From an uncultured Clostridia bacterium (GTDB lineage: Bacteria; Bacillota; Clostridia; Christensenellales; Aristaeellaceae), in assembly GCA_937894675.1 (NCBI GenBank), contig CALCQO010000040.1:1-64000 (forward strand): a DNA stretch of 64,000 bases, in the 5' to 3' direction. A program made the translations under genes and the position numbers. The notes beneath the pieces were generated by a model. That model was not told where the DNA came from. It was given only the letters and a program-made list of their open reading frames with translations, and did no database searches. This document shows positions 50,747-61,264 of this stretch, piece after piece. How positions within the stretch are numbered: position 1 is the first letter of the stretch; each line of letters opens with the position of its first letter.

Positions 50747-51865
50747 ATGCGTTTCCTTTCCCGGCTTGCTCTGCTGTTACTATTGCTGCTGGCGCCTGCC
50801 TGCGCTTTGGCGCAGCTGGACGCGCCGGAGGGCGGCTTCATCGCCCCCTCCTCCTACCTGGTGGAGGTCGAGCCCACGGAGGAAACGGTGATTACCCTGA
50901 CCTTCGGGGGCGACTGCGTGCTGGGCAGCGACTACCGGCAGGACGGCAAGGCCGAGTCCTTCGACACCGCGGTGGCGGAAAGGGGGATGGCCTGGCCTTT
51001 CAGCGGCGTCCGCCACATTTTCGCCCAGGACGATCTGTCCCTGGTGAATCTGGAGGTGGTGCTGCAGGAGGATGACCAGGGCTTCAAGCGCCGGCAGCAC
51101 AATTTCCGGGGGCATCCCGGGTATACCGACATCCTGAAGTTGGGCAGCGTGGAAAGCGTCAACCTGGCCAACAACCACCATATCGACTACCAGGCCGCCG
51201 GGCGCCAATCCACCCTGGAAGCGCTGGATACGGCGGGGCTGCGGTACTCGGGCTACGGCCATCTGGATGTTTTTGTCAAGAACGGCGTAAAAATCGGCTT
51301 TGGCGGCATCCGGGAAACCACCTACCGGCAAAAGCCCGGACAGGTAGCGGAGGATATCAGCAAGCTGCGGGAGATGGGCGCTCATTACATCGTGTACAGC
51401 ATGCACTTTGGCAAGGAGTACAGCCCCGCCCACAACGAACTGCAGACCAAAATGGCCCGTCAGGCCATTGATTTGGGGGCGGACCTGATTATCGGCACCC
51501 ATCCCCATGTGGTGCAGGGGCTGGAGAAGTACAACGGCGGGCTGATTCTATATTCCCTGGGCAACCTGGTGTTTGGCGGCAACCATCACCTGACGGAGTT
51601 TGACGCCCTCCTCGCCCGCGTTACCCTGGGGTTTGAGGCGGACAAAATGGACGCCCTGCAACTGGAACTGATTCCCGTGCATACCTCCGGCGCAGAGCCT
51701 GCCAACGATTTCCGCCCCATCCCCGCCAAAGGCGAGGCCAAGGCGGAGGTGCTGCGCCGCGTCCAGGAGGACACCCCCTTCCCGGTGCACGGGCTGATGG
51801 TGTTCCTGGGGGAGAAGGATTTGCAGGGGGAAGCGGAAGAAAGGAACGATGGGAACGGAAGGTAA
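50747..51865 (+). CDS. CapA-family putative metallophosphatase
   Basis: A 372-aa exported CapA-type protein. Signal peptide MRFLSRLALLLLLLLAPACA, cleavage near ALA. Metal-site motifs: LTFGGDCVLGSDY near 58, LVNLEVVL near 99, LANNHHIDYQ near 138, YSMHFGKEY near 218 and DLIIGTHPHVVQG near 246. It is a paralogue of 30886-31950, differing in having HFGKEY where that has YHGGTQY. The ATG at 50747 has GGGAGGTGTC upstream. It follows nadD closely and may share its transcript. Confidence 0.87.
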   Translation: MRFLSRLALLLLLLLAPACALAQLDAPEGGFIAPSSYLVEVEPTEETVITLTFGGDCVLGSDYRQDGKAESFDTAVAERGMAWPFSGVRHIFAQDDLSLVNLEVVLQEDDQGFKRRQHNFRGHPGYTDILKLGSVESVNLANNHHIDYQAAGRQSTLEALDTAGLRYSGYGHLDVFVKNGVKIGFGGIRETTYRQKPGQVAEDISKLREMGAHYIVYSMHFGKEYSPAHNELQTKMARQAIDLGADLIIGTHPHVVQGLEKYNGGLILYSLGNLVFGGNHHLTEFDALLARVTLGFEADKMDALQLELIPVHTSGAEPANDFRPIPAKGEAKAEVLRRVQEDTPFPVHGLMVFLGEKDLQGEAEERNDGNGR

Positions 51866-51952
51866 AAAATTCGTGAATTTCATGAAAATATGGGTGCGAA
51901 TGACACCAAAATAATAAATAAAACAAAAATAATCAAAACATACGGCACAATG

Positions 51953-51986
51953 AAACCACTTTCCGTAAAGGTGGTTTTCGTTTTTT
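51953..51986 (+). terminator. terminator after the nadD-capA operon
   Basis: AAACCACTTT / AAAGGTGGTTT stem (one bulge, CCGT loop) followed by TTCGTTTTTT. Confidence 0.8.
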
Positions 51987-52177
51987 ACCCTGGCATATTT
52001 CCTTTTCTTCCCTTTCCCTGGATGCGGGGCGGCAAAGGAAAGCTGACAGTCTGTCGATTAGAAGGTATCCGCCGCGCGGAATGTTGTTTTTCTTTCGCCC
52101 ATTGTTCGCTAACTTTACAAAGCTGTGGTACACTGTGGTCTGCGGATTTTCCCGCAAATAGGAAGTTGGAGGGAAAC

Positions 52178-53081
<904 letters not shown>

Positions 53082-53098
<17 letters not shown>

Positions 53099-53963
53099 TA
53101 TTGTGCGGATGGACTTGCGCAGGCTGGTCAGGACCCGCAGCCTCTACGCGATTTTGCTGGTGCTGGCGGCGATGCTGCTGATTACCTCCTTCAGCACCTG
53201 GTACATGACGGAAAAAAGCATGACGGATTTGATGCTTTTCGCCCAGGAGCAATTGGAGGAGGAGAATATTTCCGCCACCAGCGAAATGGGCCAGATAGGC
53301 CTGGCGGCCAGCCTGCTGGATGCCAGCGACTCGAGGGTGATGCAGCTGCAGGTGCGCCGGGCGATGAGCTTTGGCGTGCTGGCGTCCATGCCCTTTACGG
53401 GCTTTCTGGCCCATACCCTGCTGGCGGTGCTTACCGCGCTGTACGCCAGCAAGGATTACGCCACGGGGTACTTTAAAAACCTGCTGGCGCTGCCGGGTGT
53501 GAAAACCAAGTGGTTCATCAGCAAGGTGCTGATGCTGGCGCTGTGCATCCTGATTGTGGTAATGGCGGTGCTGGGCCTGGCGGCCATCGGCACGCTGATT
53601 CTGGGCAACCCCATGGAGATTGACTGGCCGCAGATTACCGCCTTCATGGGCCAGCATATGCTGCTGAGCTTTGGCTTGAACATGCTGGTGCTGATGATTC
53701 TGGTGCTCAGCCAGAATAAGACCGCGGCGCTGACCATGGGTATTCTGCTGAGCGTGAATACCCAGAACCTGCTGTTCCTGCTGCTGGATACCACCGACTG
53801 GCTGCCCTTTAGGCTGCGGGACTGGGGCCTGATGAACCAGGCGATGAAGATTACCATGGGCGGCGCTATGCCCGAGAGACTGCCGGTGATTGCCGCGGCG
53901 GTGATTGGAATCAGCTTCCTCGTCAGCCTGCTGGCCATCAACCGTAGGGATTTGAAGATGTAA
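53082..53963 (+). CDS. ABC-2 type permease
   Basis: A 293-aa membrane protein with about six helices: one N-terminal (YAILLVLAAMLLITSF near 22) after the cytoplasmic MRKLLNIVRMDLRRLVRTRS, four between about 105 and 235, and one at 262-285. No catalytic domain. This is the BcrB/NatB layout. GTG start at 53082, coupled to the ATPase by a 17-base overlap. Confidence 0.85.
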
Positions 53964-54004
53964 AAAAGCGCTGCCGCGCTTTGGGCAACGCATGCCCTAC
54001 CGGA

Positions 54005-54064
54005 CGCCGCCGCCGCGAAGCGGCTGCCGGGTGCAGGGAGGAACTCCCTGCCCGCCGGAGGCCC
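54005..54064. repeat. family B dispersed repeat
   Basis: GCCGCCGCGAAGCGGCTGCC, GGGTGCAGGGAGGAA and CTCCCTGCCCGCCGGAGGCC in series, nested stems around a GCAGGGAG/CTCCCTGC hairpin. It matches the family B pattern at about 42383-42442 and 39648-39682. The 288-base gap (53964-54251) holds no gene; the rest of it is GC-rich and palindromic (GCGCTGCCGCGC). Confidence 0.7.
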
Positions 54065-54183
54065 CGCGCCGCAGCGCCAAAAAGCCCAACGCAACTGCGG
54101 CAAAGCCGCCGGTTGCGCGGAAAAAGGGCAGCGGCGTAGAAACCGGCAACCCCTAAATATCATATGAAACAATACCCATGAAT

Positions 54184-54213
54184 AAGGAAAAGCCCGTTGC
54201 CGGGCTTTTCCTT
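54184..54213 (-). terminator. bidirectional terminator between converging genes
   Basis: Perfect 13-bp stem AAGGAAAAGCCCG / CGGGCTTTTCCTT with TTGC loop; the minus strand continues TTCATGGG and the plus strand TGTTCTATT. It serves the minus-strand ArsR gene and perhaps the ABC exporter. Confidence 0.75.
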
Positions 54214-54251
54214 GTTCTATTGCTGCTCTACCCCTCAACCCCGCACCAAAA

Positions 54252-55265
54252 TTACCCTTCCCCGCCTTCCGCCTTGGGCTGCCCGTGCGCCGGGGACTGG
54301 TACTGCACATGCATGCGGATGCTCTGGGGGAAATCCCCGAATTTTTCGCCAAAGAGGTTGATGCCGCCGTAGCTTTGCTCCTTGCTGTCGGTTTCGATGC
54401 GCAGGGAGATGTAGGGCTGGCTGGTGAGGCGCAGGTCCTGGACGATGATTTTTTCGTTGACCGGCTCCTCGTCAATGTACGCCCCCTGGGCGCGGACGGA
54501 CAGGGTTTTAAGCAGCCCGTACTGGGTGCTGCCCATGGGCCAGTAGTCGGGGGTCAGGTACCCGCGGCGGGAGCCAAAATCCCCCGGGCAAAGGAAGGCG
54601 CCCACGGGCATGGAATTGATGGAAAAACGGATTTTGGAGGGCCATTTCTCCTGGTACCCCGGCGCTTCGGAGCACAGTTCCATGCTGAAGCTGATGGCGG
54701 TGGGCTGCTGCTCGCGGTAGAGGGGGTTGGCGAAGCGGTATTCCAGGTACCCGGACTGGAACCAGATCAGCTGGGCTTCGTGCCGCTGGGGAAGGAAGAA
54801 GCTGCGCCGGTCGTCGTACTGGCCGATCATGCCTGTTTCACTGGCCAGGCCGCAGGTAGGGGTAATCTGGCAGTCAAAGAAATTGCCGATGGGCATTTCG
54901 GCGGTGTACACGCTGTCCTGGGTCAGCATGGACTGGTCCAGGATATTCAGGCTGAGCATCTGGGCGCTGCATAGCCCGATGCGCATGCTGCCCTTCACCC
55001 CCGGCTGGGATTCGGTGATGATCAGGCCCGCTTCCTCCAGCACCTTATAATGGAAGGCCACCGAGGAGACGGGCAGGCTGAGTTTGGTAGCCACCTCCAC
55101 CACCGACAGGCTGCGCCCCCGCAGGGCGCCCAGCACCCGCAGGCGGTCTTTGGAGCTGAGGGCCTTGCCCAGCAGCATCAGCTGCTGGGTGTGGTTGGGG
55201 TTGGACAGGCTCAGGTGGATGTTTCTTTCGATGAACGAAATGGGCTGTCTTTTTCTGGCGGACAT
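54252..55265 (-). CDS. ArsR-family regulator with large C-terminal domain
   Basis: A 337-aa regulator. The N-terminal winged HTH (about residues 28-100; ALRGRSLSVVEVATKLSLPV, SSVAFHYKVLEEAGLI) is of the ArsR type. The C-terminal 230 residues are beta-rich and may sense a sugar. No metal-binding Cys pattern is seen. It is divergent from the glycoside operon, and matching 17-bp palindromes lie before both genes, so it likely represses both until a sugar binds. RBS AAGGAGCCGCGC. Confidence 0.82.
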   Translation of the reverse strand: MSARKRQPISFIERNIHLSLSNPNHTQQLMLLGKALSSKDRLRVLGALRGRSLSVVEVATKLSLPVSSVAFHYKVLEEAGLIITESQPGVKGSMRIGLCSAQMLSLNILDQSMLTQDSVYTAEMPIGNFFDCQITPTCGLASETGMIGQYDDRRSFFLPQRHEAQLIWFQSGYLEYRFANPLYREQQPTAISFSMELCSEAPGYQEKWPSKIRFSINSMPVGAFLCPGDFGSRRGYLTPDYWPMGSTQYGLLKTLSVRAQGAYIDEEPVNEKIIVQDLRLTSQPYISLRIETDSKEQSYGGINLFGEKFGDFPQSIRMHVQYQSPAHGQPKAEGGEG

Positions 55266-55278
55266 GCGCGGCTCCTTC

Positions 55279-55295
55279 TTACAAGATTATTGTAA
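55279..55295. promoter_or_regulatory. operator 1, upstream of the ArsR gene
   Basis: TTACAAGATTATTGTAA, a near-perfect palindrome, 14 bases before the ArsR start. It shares the pattern TTACA-N7-TGTAA with operator 2. Confidence 0.7.
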
Positions 55296-55359
55296 TAAAA
55301 AGTATGGCTTGGCGGGGGAACGCGGATTTGCCCAAAGTGCGGCGGCAGGGAAATTATAT

Positions 55360-55388
55360 TTGACAATCCCTGTTTCATGATTTATTAT
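55360..55388 (+). promoter_or_regulatory. promoter of the glycoside-uptake operon
   Basis: TTGACA (55360-55365), 17-base spacer, TATTAT (55383-55388). Transcription would start near 55395, leaving a leader of about 110 bases that contains operator 2. Confidence 0.83.
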
Positions 55389-55439
55389 CGGGGTAAGAAA
55401 TTGTATTGAAAAACGGCATGCAAAAGGTAGAGAAGTTAG

Positions 55440-55456
55440 TTACACTATAATTGTAA
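55440..55456. promoter_or_regulatory. operator 2, upstream of the glycoside operon
   Basis: TTACACTATAATTGTAA, extended to the 8-bp arms TTAGTTAC/GTAACTAA. Same pattern as operator 1, 45 bases inside the transcript, consistent with roadblock repression. Confidence 0.75.
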
Positions 55457-55503
55457 CTAAGCCGGATGTCAATACAGAAAAATTAGAATAAAGGAGAACC
55501 GCA

Positions 55504-56733
55504 ATGAAAAGATTTCTAGCTATCCTCGTCTCCGCACTCCTGCTGACGACCATGCTGCTTGGCGCCGCGGTGGCGGAAGCCCCGGTGACCATCCGTTTCC
55601 TCAACGGCTTTACCGGGGGCGACGGCGCGTTTATGAAGAAGATCACCGACGGCTTCAACGCGTCCCAGAGCAAGTATGTGGTGGAAGAGCTTCAGGAAAA
55701 GGACCACTATGTGAAGTTCGAAACAGGCGAGTATGACCTGGTGGTCATCCACGGCGACCTGCTGCCCACCTACCAGATCAACGGCGCCATCCAGCCTGTG
55801 GACAGCTTGTACGAGGCCGCCGGGCTCAAGCCCGAGGATTTCCATCCCACAGGCGCCGCCATGGTCACCCTGGAAGACCAGCAGTACGCCTTCCCCCTGG
55901 ACATCCATCCGCTGACCATGTTCTACAACAAGAAACTGGTGCCCGAAGCCCCCAAAACCTATGAGGACATCCTGGCTCTGGCGGGCATGCTGGGCGACAA
56001 TGTGTACCCCATGGGCATCCCCGGCTCGGGTCTGTCGGAATGGTACATGATGTTCCTGGCCGCCCAGAACAATGTGGAACTGACGGACGAGGGCGCCCTG
56101 AAGTTTGACACGCCGGAGTTTGCCGAGGTGCTGCTGAAACTGAACCAGATGCTGTTTGTGGACAAGGTATCCCCCGTAGGCCTTGGGCTGGACGGAGAGT
56201 TCACCACCTTCATGACGGATAAGCCCGACGCCAGCGCCGTGCAGACCGCGGTGGCCCTGACCGGCCCCTGGTTCTACACCGCCGCGCTGGAAAAATACGG
56301 TGAGGATCTGGGCGTGGCCCCCCTGCCCGTCATTGGCAAGGGCCCCGGCTCCTACGGCGGCGCGCACACCATCGCGGTGTCCGCCAAAGTGACCGACCCC
56401 GCCAAGCTGGAAGCCATCGCTGAGTACATGAAGTACATGTTCACCACCGAAAACCTGCTGAACTGGGCCGACTCCGGCCAGGCGCCCCTGTACCTGCCGG
56501 TGATTGAGTACCTGGCGGCCCATCAGGAGGAGTATCCCCTGTCCTACACCAACTCCCTGCAGTTTGAAAACACCAGAATCGCGCCCCCTGTGTACAATGT
56601 GCGCGAACAGTCCCAGTACCTGGGCAGCACCATCTACAATTTGGTGGTCACCAAGGAAGGGCTGACCCTGGACGAACTGATGCCCGAACTGGAAAAGGCG
56701 ACCAGCCTGGCGCGGGAAATCGCCGACGAATAA
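55504..56733 (+). CDS. carbohydrate ABC transporter substrate-binding protein
   Basis: A 409-aa exported sugar-binding protein of the type II fold (ABC family 1, MalE/UgpB-like). Signal peptide MKRFLAILVSALLLTTMLLG, cleavage near AVA, again without a lipobox. Features: VTIRFLNGFTGGDGAFMKKI near 26, PLDIHPLTMFYNKKLVPEAP near 137, YGGAHTIAVSAKVTDPAKLE near 288. It is first in an operon with two permeases, GH43 and GH2, so it probably captures a plant or host oligosaccharide. RBS AAAGGAGAACCGCA. Confidence 0.9.
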   Translation: MKRFLAILVSALLLTTMLLGAAVAEAPVTIRFLNGFTGGDGAFMKKITDGFNASQSKYVVEELQEKDHYVKFETGEYDLVVIHGDLLPTYQINGAIQPVDSLYEAAGLKPEDFHPTGAAMVTLEDQQYAFPLDIHPLTMFYNKKLVPEAPKTYEDILALAGMLGDNVYPMGIPGSGLSEWYMMFLAAQNNVELTDEGALKFDTPEFAEVLLKLNQMLFVDKVSPVGLGLDGEFTTFMTDKPDASAVQTAVALTGPWFYTAALEKYGEDLGVAPLPVIGKGPGSYGGAHTIAVSAKVTDPAKLEAIAEYMKYMFTTENLLNWADSGQAPLYLPVIEYLAAHQEEYPLSYTNSLQFENTRIAPPVYNVREQSQYLGSTIYNLVVTKEGLTLDELMPELEKATSLAREIADE

Positions 56734-56746
56734 ACCCTGTTGCACC

Positions 56747-56770
56747 GGGGCGGGAATTTTTTCCCGCCCC
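56747..56770 (+). terminator. intra-operon hairpin after the binding-protein gene
   Basis: GGGGCGGGAA / TTCCCGCCCC perfect 10-bp stem with TTTT loop, followed by TCTTTATTCC; likely partial terminator or message stabiliser that favours the binding protein. Confidence 0.75.
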
Positions 56771-56794
56771 TCTTTATTCCGGAGGTGAGAAAAG

Positions 56795-57706
56795 ATGCGG
56801 GTGAAACCCTGGAAGGCGTTTCTGTTTTTCCTTCCCTTCCTCATCGTATTCCTGTTGTTCTGGGCGCTGCCCTTTATCACCGGCGTGGTGGGCAGCATGT
56901 ACAACTACCGCCTGGGAACAAACCGGAACGATTTTGTCGGGCTGCAAAACTATGAAACCATCCTGTTCTCGGAATCCCGTCACCATGACAACTTTTTCCT
57001 GGGCCTGGGCAACACCCTGATCTTTGTGGGCATCAGCGTCATCCCCCTGGTGATTATCTGCCTGCTGCTGGCCCTGCTGCTGGACCGGGTAAAGGATCCC
57101 TGGAAGAAAGTGTTCCGCACCTTGTTCTTCATGTCCTACGCGGTATCGGTTACGGCGGTGTCCGCCATCTTCATCTGGATGCTCAACGGCCCGGGCAGCT
57201 ACATCAACGTGACCTTGTCGCGCCTTGGCATCATCAGCGCGGAATCGCCCATCGGCTGGCTGTCCGAGCAGCCCTTCGCGTGGCTGAGCATCCTGGGGGC
57301 GACCATCTGGTGGACGGTGGGGTTCAACATGATGCTGTTTGTCAACGCCCTCAACGAGATAGACACACAGCTTTACGAGGCTTCCTCCATCGACGGGGCA
57401 AGCTACCCCAAGCAGTTCCGCTACATCATCATGCCCAGCATCATCCATACCTTCTGGTTTGTGCTGCTCAACACCACCATCGCTTCCTTCAACCTCTACG
57501 GCCAGTCCTACCTGATTACCCGGGGCGGCCCGGGGCAGTCCACCAGCTCGTTGAGCCTGCAGATCTACCGCACCATCATGGAAAACAAGAACCTCAGCGT
57601 GGGCATGGCCATGGCCATCCTGATGGGGTTTGTGGTGATGCTCTTCTGCATGGCCCAATACCTGCTGACCCAGCGCAAAAAAGACTATATGGAAGTAAGA
57701 AAATGA
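56795..57706 (+). CDS. carbohydrate ABC permease, MalF/UgpA type
   Basis: A 303-aa inner permease with six helices and the EAA loop YEASSIDGASYPKQFRYIIM near 192, which docks the ATPase. MRVKPWKAFLFFLPFLIVFL is the first helix. It overlaps the second permease gene by ATGA. RBS CGGAGGTGAGAAAAG. Confidence 0.92.
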   Translation: MRVKPWKAFLFFLPFLIVFLLFWALPFITGVVGSMYNYRLGTNRNDFVGLQNYETILFSESRHHDNFFLGLGNTLIFVGISVIPLVIICLLLALLLDRVKDPWKKVFRTLFFMSYAVSVTAVSAIFIWMLNGPGSYINVTLSRLGIISAESPIGWLSEQPFAWLSILGATIWWTVGFNMMLFVNALNEIDTQLYEASSIDGASYPKQFRYIIMPSIIHTFWFVLLNTTIASFNLYGQSYLITRGGPGQSTSSLSLQIYRTIMENKNLSVGMAMAILMGFVVMLFCMAQYLLTQRKKDYMEVRK

Positions 57707-58533
57707 GAAAGAAAAGAGTAACGCAGGCCGCGCTGATTGGTATTTGTCTTCTGATTTCCTACTTTTTCCTGCTGCCTTTTCTGTTCATGTTTTTTACAAG
57801 CTTCAAGGACATGGCGGAATCCATCGGCAGCAGCCGCCTGGTGCCCTCGGTGTGGAGCTTCAGCAACTATATCGATCTGCTGAATGATTTAACCAATGTG
57901 CAGATTGTCCGGTGGCTGATGAACACCCTGCTAACCACTATTCTGGGCGTGATGCTGGTGGTGGTGGTGGACACGCTGGCGGCCTACTCCCTGGCGCGGC
58001 TCAACCTGCCCGGCACGGGCATCATATTGGTGGCCATTGTGTGGATTATGTCCATCCCCGGCATTGTCACGGTGTTCCCCGCCTTCTATATCGCCAAGAA
58101 CCTGAACCTGGTGGACTCCTTCATCCCGCTGATTTTTCCCTACGGCGCCAATGTGCTGGGGGTGTACATGATACATAACTTCCTCAGGAACTTCCCCAAG
58201 GAATTGGAGGAAGCCGCCTTTGTGGACGGCGCCAACCTGATGACCATCCTGGTCAAGGTGGTGGTGCCCGTCATCCGCCCGGTGCTCATCACCCTGGCTT
58301 TCATCACTTTTCTGAATATCTACAACGACTTTCTCTGGCCCTCCCTGGTTATCAGCACCAACGAGATGAAGACCGTCACGGTGGGCATCTCCTCCCTGGT
58401 GCTGGGAAGCAACTTCACCAACCCGGGCATGATGATGGCGGCCACCCTGGTGGCGGTTGTCCCCACGCTGGTGCTGTTTGTGTTCCTCAACCGCTACATC
58501 GTACAGGGTGTTACCAATACCGGCATCAAGTAA
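57703..58533 (+). CDS. carbohydrate ABC permease, MalG/UgpE type
   Basis: A 276-aa permease partner with six helices and the EAA loop EEAAFVDGANLMTILVKVVV near 167. ATG 57703 overlaps the first permease's stop. No ATPase is encoded in the operon; a shared MsmK/UgpC-type ATPase from elsewhere is presumably used. Confidence 0.92.
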   Translation: MRKKRVTQAALIGICLLISYFFLLPFLFMFFTSFKDMAESIGSSRLVPSVWSFSNYIDLLNDLTNVQIVRWLMNTLLTTILGVMLVVVVDTLAAYSLARLNLPGTGIILVAIVWIMSIPGIVTVFPAFYIAKNLNLVDSFIPLIFPYGANVLGVYMIHNFLRNFPKELEEAAFVDGANLMTILVKVVVPVIRPVLITLAFITFLNIYNDFLWPSLVISTNEMKTVTVGISSLVLGSNFTNPGMMMAATLVAVVPTLVLFVFLNRYIVQGVTNTGIK

Positions 58534-58547
58534 GAGGAGGGAAGAAC

Positions 58548-59510
58548 GTGCTGCCCTATCAGCGTGTGGTCCGCAAGGTAAAGGCCCAGGAAATCCATAT
58601 GCGGGATGCTTTTGTCTATACCGATGAGGAAAAAGGCCTGTATTATCTGTTCGGCACCACGGATGTCTCCGACGGCGCCGCCAATGTGGACCCCTGTTTC
58701 GAGTATTACCAGAGCGAGGATTTAATCAACTTCGAGGGACCCTACCTGGCCTTTTACCCCGAGAGGGGGTTCTGGGGTGTCAAGCATTTCTGGGCGCCCG
58801 AGGTGCACCCCTACGGGGACAGCTACTACCTGTTCGCCTCCTGCAAGGGCGGCATCGGGGAGGATCGGGGCACATGCGTGCTGAAGGCGAGCCGGCCAAA
58901 CGGCCCCTACGCCGAGCACAGCAAAGGCCATGTGACGCTGAAAAACCACGAGTGCCTGGACGGCACCCTGTATGTGGAGGACGGCCAGCCCTACATCGTG
59001 TTCTGCCACGAGTGGACAGAGATATACTACGGGCGCGTCTGCGCCTTGCCCCTGAGCCGGGATTTGCGCGAGCCCCTCTCCCAGGAGCCCCTTATCCTTG
59101 TGGATACCCAGCGGGATTATCTGCCCTGGATCCGCCAGATGAAGGATCCCAGGGTGGACAAGGTGGGGTATCTGACCGACGCGCCCTGGCTGCACCGCGC
59201 TAAGGACGGCACGCTGCACATGCTGTGGTCCAGCTATTCTGTCAAGCAGGCAGGCGGCAAGGGCCAGGGCGGGTACACCGTGGCTGTTTTGACCAGCGAA
59301 AGCGGCTCCATCCGGGGGCCCTGGCGGCACCGGAGCGCCCTGCTGCTGGACGCGGACATCGGCCATGTCAGCATGTTCCGCCGTCTGGACGGGCAGCTGA
59401 TGCTGGCAGGCCACCGGGACGACAGCCGGCACGGCAGCGAAAGCCCCGTGTTTTTGCCCCTGGATGACCCAAGCGATATTCAATTGATGAAAAGCGAGGT
59501 AACCGTATGA
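58548..59510 (+). CDS. glycoside hydrolase family 43-like enzyme
   Basis: A 320-aa five-bladed beta-propeller hydrolase of GH43 type (arabinofuranosidase/xylosidase-like). Candidate catalytic base Asp20 in MRDAFVYTDE; KHFWAPEVHPYGDSYYLFAS near 75 is the conserved propeller stretch; HEWTEIYYG near 152 supplies an acid residue. No signal peptide, so it should act in the cytoplasm on imported oligosaccharides. GTG start after GAGGAGGGAAGAAC. It ends in an ATGA overlap with the GH2 gene. Confidence 0.85.
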   Translation: MLPYQRVVRKVKAQEIHMRDAFVYTDEEKGLYYLFGTTDVSDGAANVDPCFEYYQSEDLINFEGPYLAFYPERGFWGVKHFWAPEVHPYGDSYYLFASCKGGIGEDRGTCVLKASRPNGPYAEHSKGHVTLKNHECLDGTLYVEDGQPYIVFCHEWTEIYYGRVCALPLSRDLREPLSQEPLILVDTQRDYLPWIRQMKDPRVDKVGYLTDAPWLHRAKDGTLHMLWSSYSVKQAGGKGQGGYTVAVLTSESGSIRGPWRHRSALLLDADIGHVSMFRRLDGQLMLAGHRDDSRHGSESPVFLPLDDPSDIQLMKSEVTV

Positions 59511-61264
59511 GCATCCCCCGTCCCGAGCATCCCAGACCCGATTTCCGGCGCGAGAACTGGCTGAACCTCAACGGCCCCTGGGCCTTCGGCTTTGATGACA
59601 GCGACGCCGGGGTACGGGAAGGCTGGTTCGCCAAAGAGACCCTTCCCCTGACCATTACCGTGCCTTTTTGCTATCAGAGCGAGCATTCCGGGGTGGAGGA
59701 CAAGTCGGATCACCCCATTGTGTGGTACCAGCGGAGCTTTGCCCTGCCCGATGCCTTCTCTCAGCAGGATGTCTGGCTGCGCTTTGGCGCGGTGGACGAG
59801 AACGCCCAGTGCTGGGTAAACGGCCGGTACTGCGGGGAGCATACGGGCGGCTTTACCTCCTTTGAGTTCAACATCACCCATCTGCTGCGCGGGGGGGACA
59901 ACACCATCACCCTGCGGGTGGAGGACAGGCTGGACAGCAGAGACCAGCCCCGGGGCAAGCAGCGCTGGCTGCCGGAGAACTTCGGCTGCTGGTACACGCC
60001 GGTCACAGGCATCTGGCAGACCGTGTGGCTGGAAGCCCGGCCCCGGCTTTTCATCGAGAAGGTTAAGGTGCTCCCTGACGCGGACACGGGCAAACTGAAC
60101 CTGGAGGTTTACTTAAACGGCGCTCCCCAGGGGGAATGGTTCGAGGCGGATGTCCTCTTTGACGGGCAGCCCATTGCCTCGGTTAAAGCCCGGGCTTTCC
60201 ACCGCACACTGAACCTTTCTGCGGATATCCGCTCCAGCCGCCATGAGTGGGGGGTATACCTGTGGGAGCCGGAAACGCCCCACCTCTACGATCTAACGTA
60301 CACCCTGGGGGCGGACCGGGTGCACAGCTACGCCGGGCTCCGCAAGATTGACGCCAGGGACGGCGTGGTGCTGCTGAACAACCATCCCGTGTACCAACGG
60401 CTGATTCTCAACCAGGGCTATTTTGACGGCGGCCTCTATACCGCCAAAGAGGACGAGGATTACATCCGCGACATCAACCTGATCAAGAGCCTGGGCTTCA
60501 ACGGCCTGAGGATGCATCAAAAGGCGGAAGACCCCCGGTTTTACTACTGGTGCGACCGCCTGGGCATGCTGGTGTGGGGGGAAATGGGCAGCCCCTACCA
60601 GTTCAACGACCGGATGATGGACAAGAACACCCAAAGCTGGCAGGAGATCATCGCCCGGGATTTCAACCACCCCTCCATCATCGTGTGGACCATGATGAAC
60701 GAAAGCTGGGGCATCCCCGGGGTGCTGCTGGACAAGCAGCAGCAGGCCCACGCCACCGCCCTGTACTACATGGCCAAGGCCTACGACCCTACCCGCCTGG
60801 TGATTTCCAACGACGGCTGGGAGCATACCCAGTCGGACATCATCACCTTCCACGACTACATGCAAGACGGTGAGGAGCTGGCCAAAAAAATTGCCGACCC
60901 CCATCAGATGATGAAAAAGCCCGTGGCTTCCATCGGCAATTCCCTGGGGTACAAGTTCCTCTTTGCCCAGGGCTTTGGCTACCAGAACCAGCCCATCCTG
61001 TTCAGCGAGTGCTGCGGCACCGCCTTCTCCTACGAGCAGGGCTGGGGCTACGGCGAAGGGGTAAAAACCCAGGAGGAGTTTCTGGAGCGCTACCAGAGCC
61101 TGGTCAGCGCCATCTACTCAGCCAAGTACCTGGCGGGCTTCTGCGTGACCCAGTTTACCGATGTGGAGCAGGAAATCAACGGCATCCTGCGCCTGAACCG
61201 CCAGCCCAAGGTGGACGCGGAGAAGTTCGCCCAAATTATCCGTGGGGAAAAGAACCGACGATAA
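59507..61264 (+). CDS. glycoside hydrolase family 2 enzyme
   Basis: A 585-aa GH2 protein (beta-galactosidase/glucuronidase/mannosidase clan). Sugar-binding jelly roll about 1-165 (ENWLNLNGPWAFGFDDSDAG), Ig-like domain about 175-265, TIM barrel from about 285. The acid/base Glu399 lies in SIIVWTMMNESWG and the probable nucleophile Glu501 in ILFSECCGTAF. No signal peptide, so intracellular. Shorter than classical LacZ (no C-terminal small chain). Exact sugar is not predictable. Last gene of the operon. Confidence 0.9.
   Translation: MSIPRPEHPRPDFRRENWLNLNGPWAFGFDDSDAGVREGWFAKETLPLTITVPFCYQSEHSGVEDKSDHPIVWYQRSFALPDAFSQQDVWLRFGAVDENAQCWVNGRYCGEHTGGFTSFEFNITHLLRGGDNTITLRVEDRLDSRDQPRGKQRWLPENFGCWYTPVTGIWQTVWLEARPRLFIEKVKVLPDADTGKLNLEVYLNGAPQGEWFEADVLFDGQPIASVKARAFHRTLNLSADIRSSRHEWGVYLWEPETPHLYDLTYTLGADRVHSYAGLRKIDARDGVVLLNNHPVYQRLILNQGYFDGGLYTAKEDEDYIRDINLIKSLGFNGLRMHQKAEDPRFYYWCDRLGMLVWGEMGSPYQFNDRMMDKNTQSWQEIIARDFNHPSIIVWTMMNESWGIPGVLLDKQQQAHATALYYMAKAYDPTRLVISNDGWEHTQSDIITFHDYMQDGEELAKKIADPHQMMKKPVASIGNSLGYKFLFAQGFGYQNQPILFSECCGTAFSYEQGWGYGEGVKTQEEFLERYQSLVSAIYSAKYLAGFCVTQFTDVEQEINGILRLNRQPKVDAEKFAQIIRGEKNRR

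Noticed and set aside
52100..52140. TTTACA...TACACT as promoter of the ABC exporter
   Set aside because: The spacer is only about 9 bases, so the pair cannot act as a sigma-A promoter.
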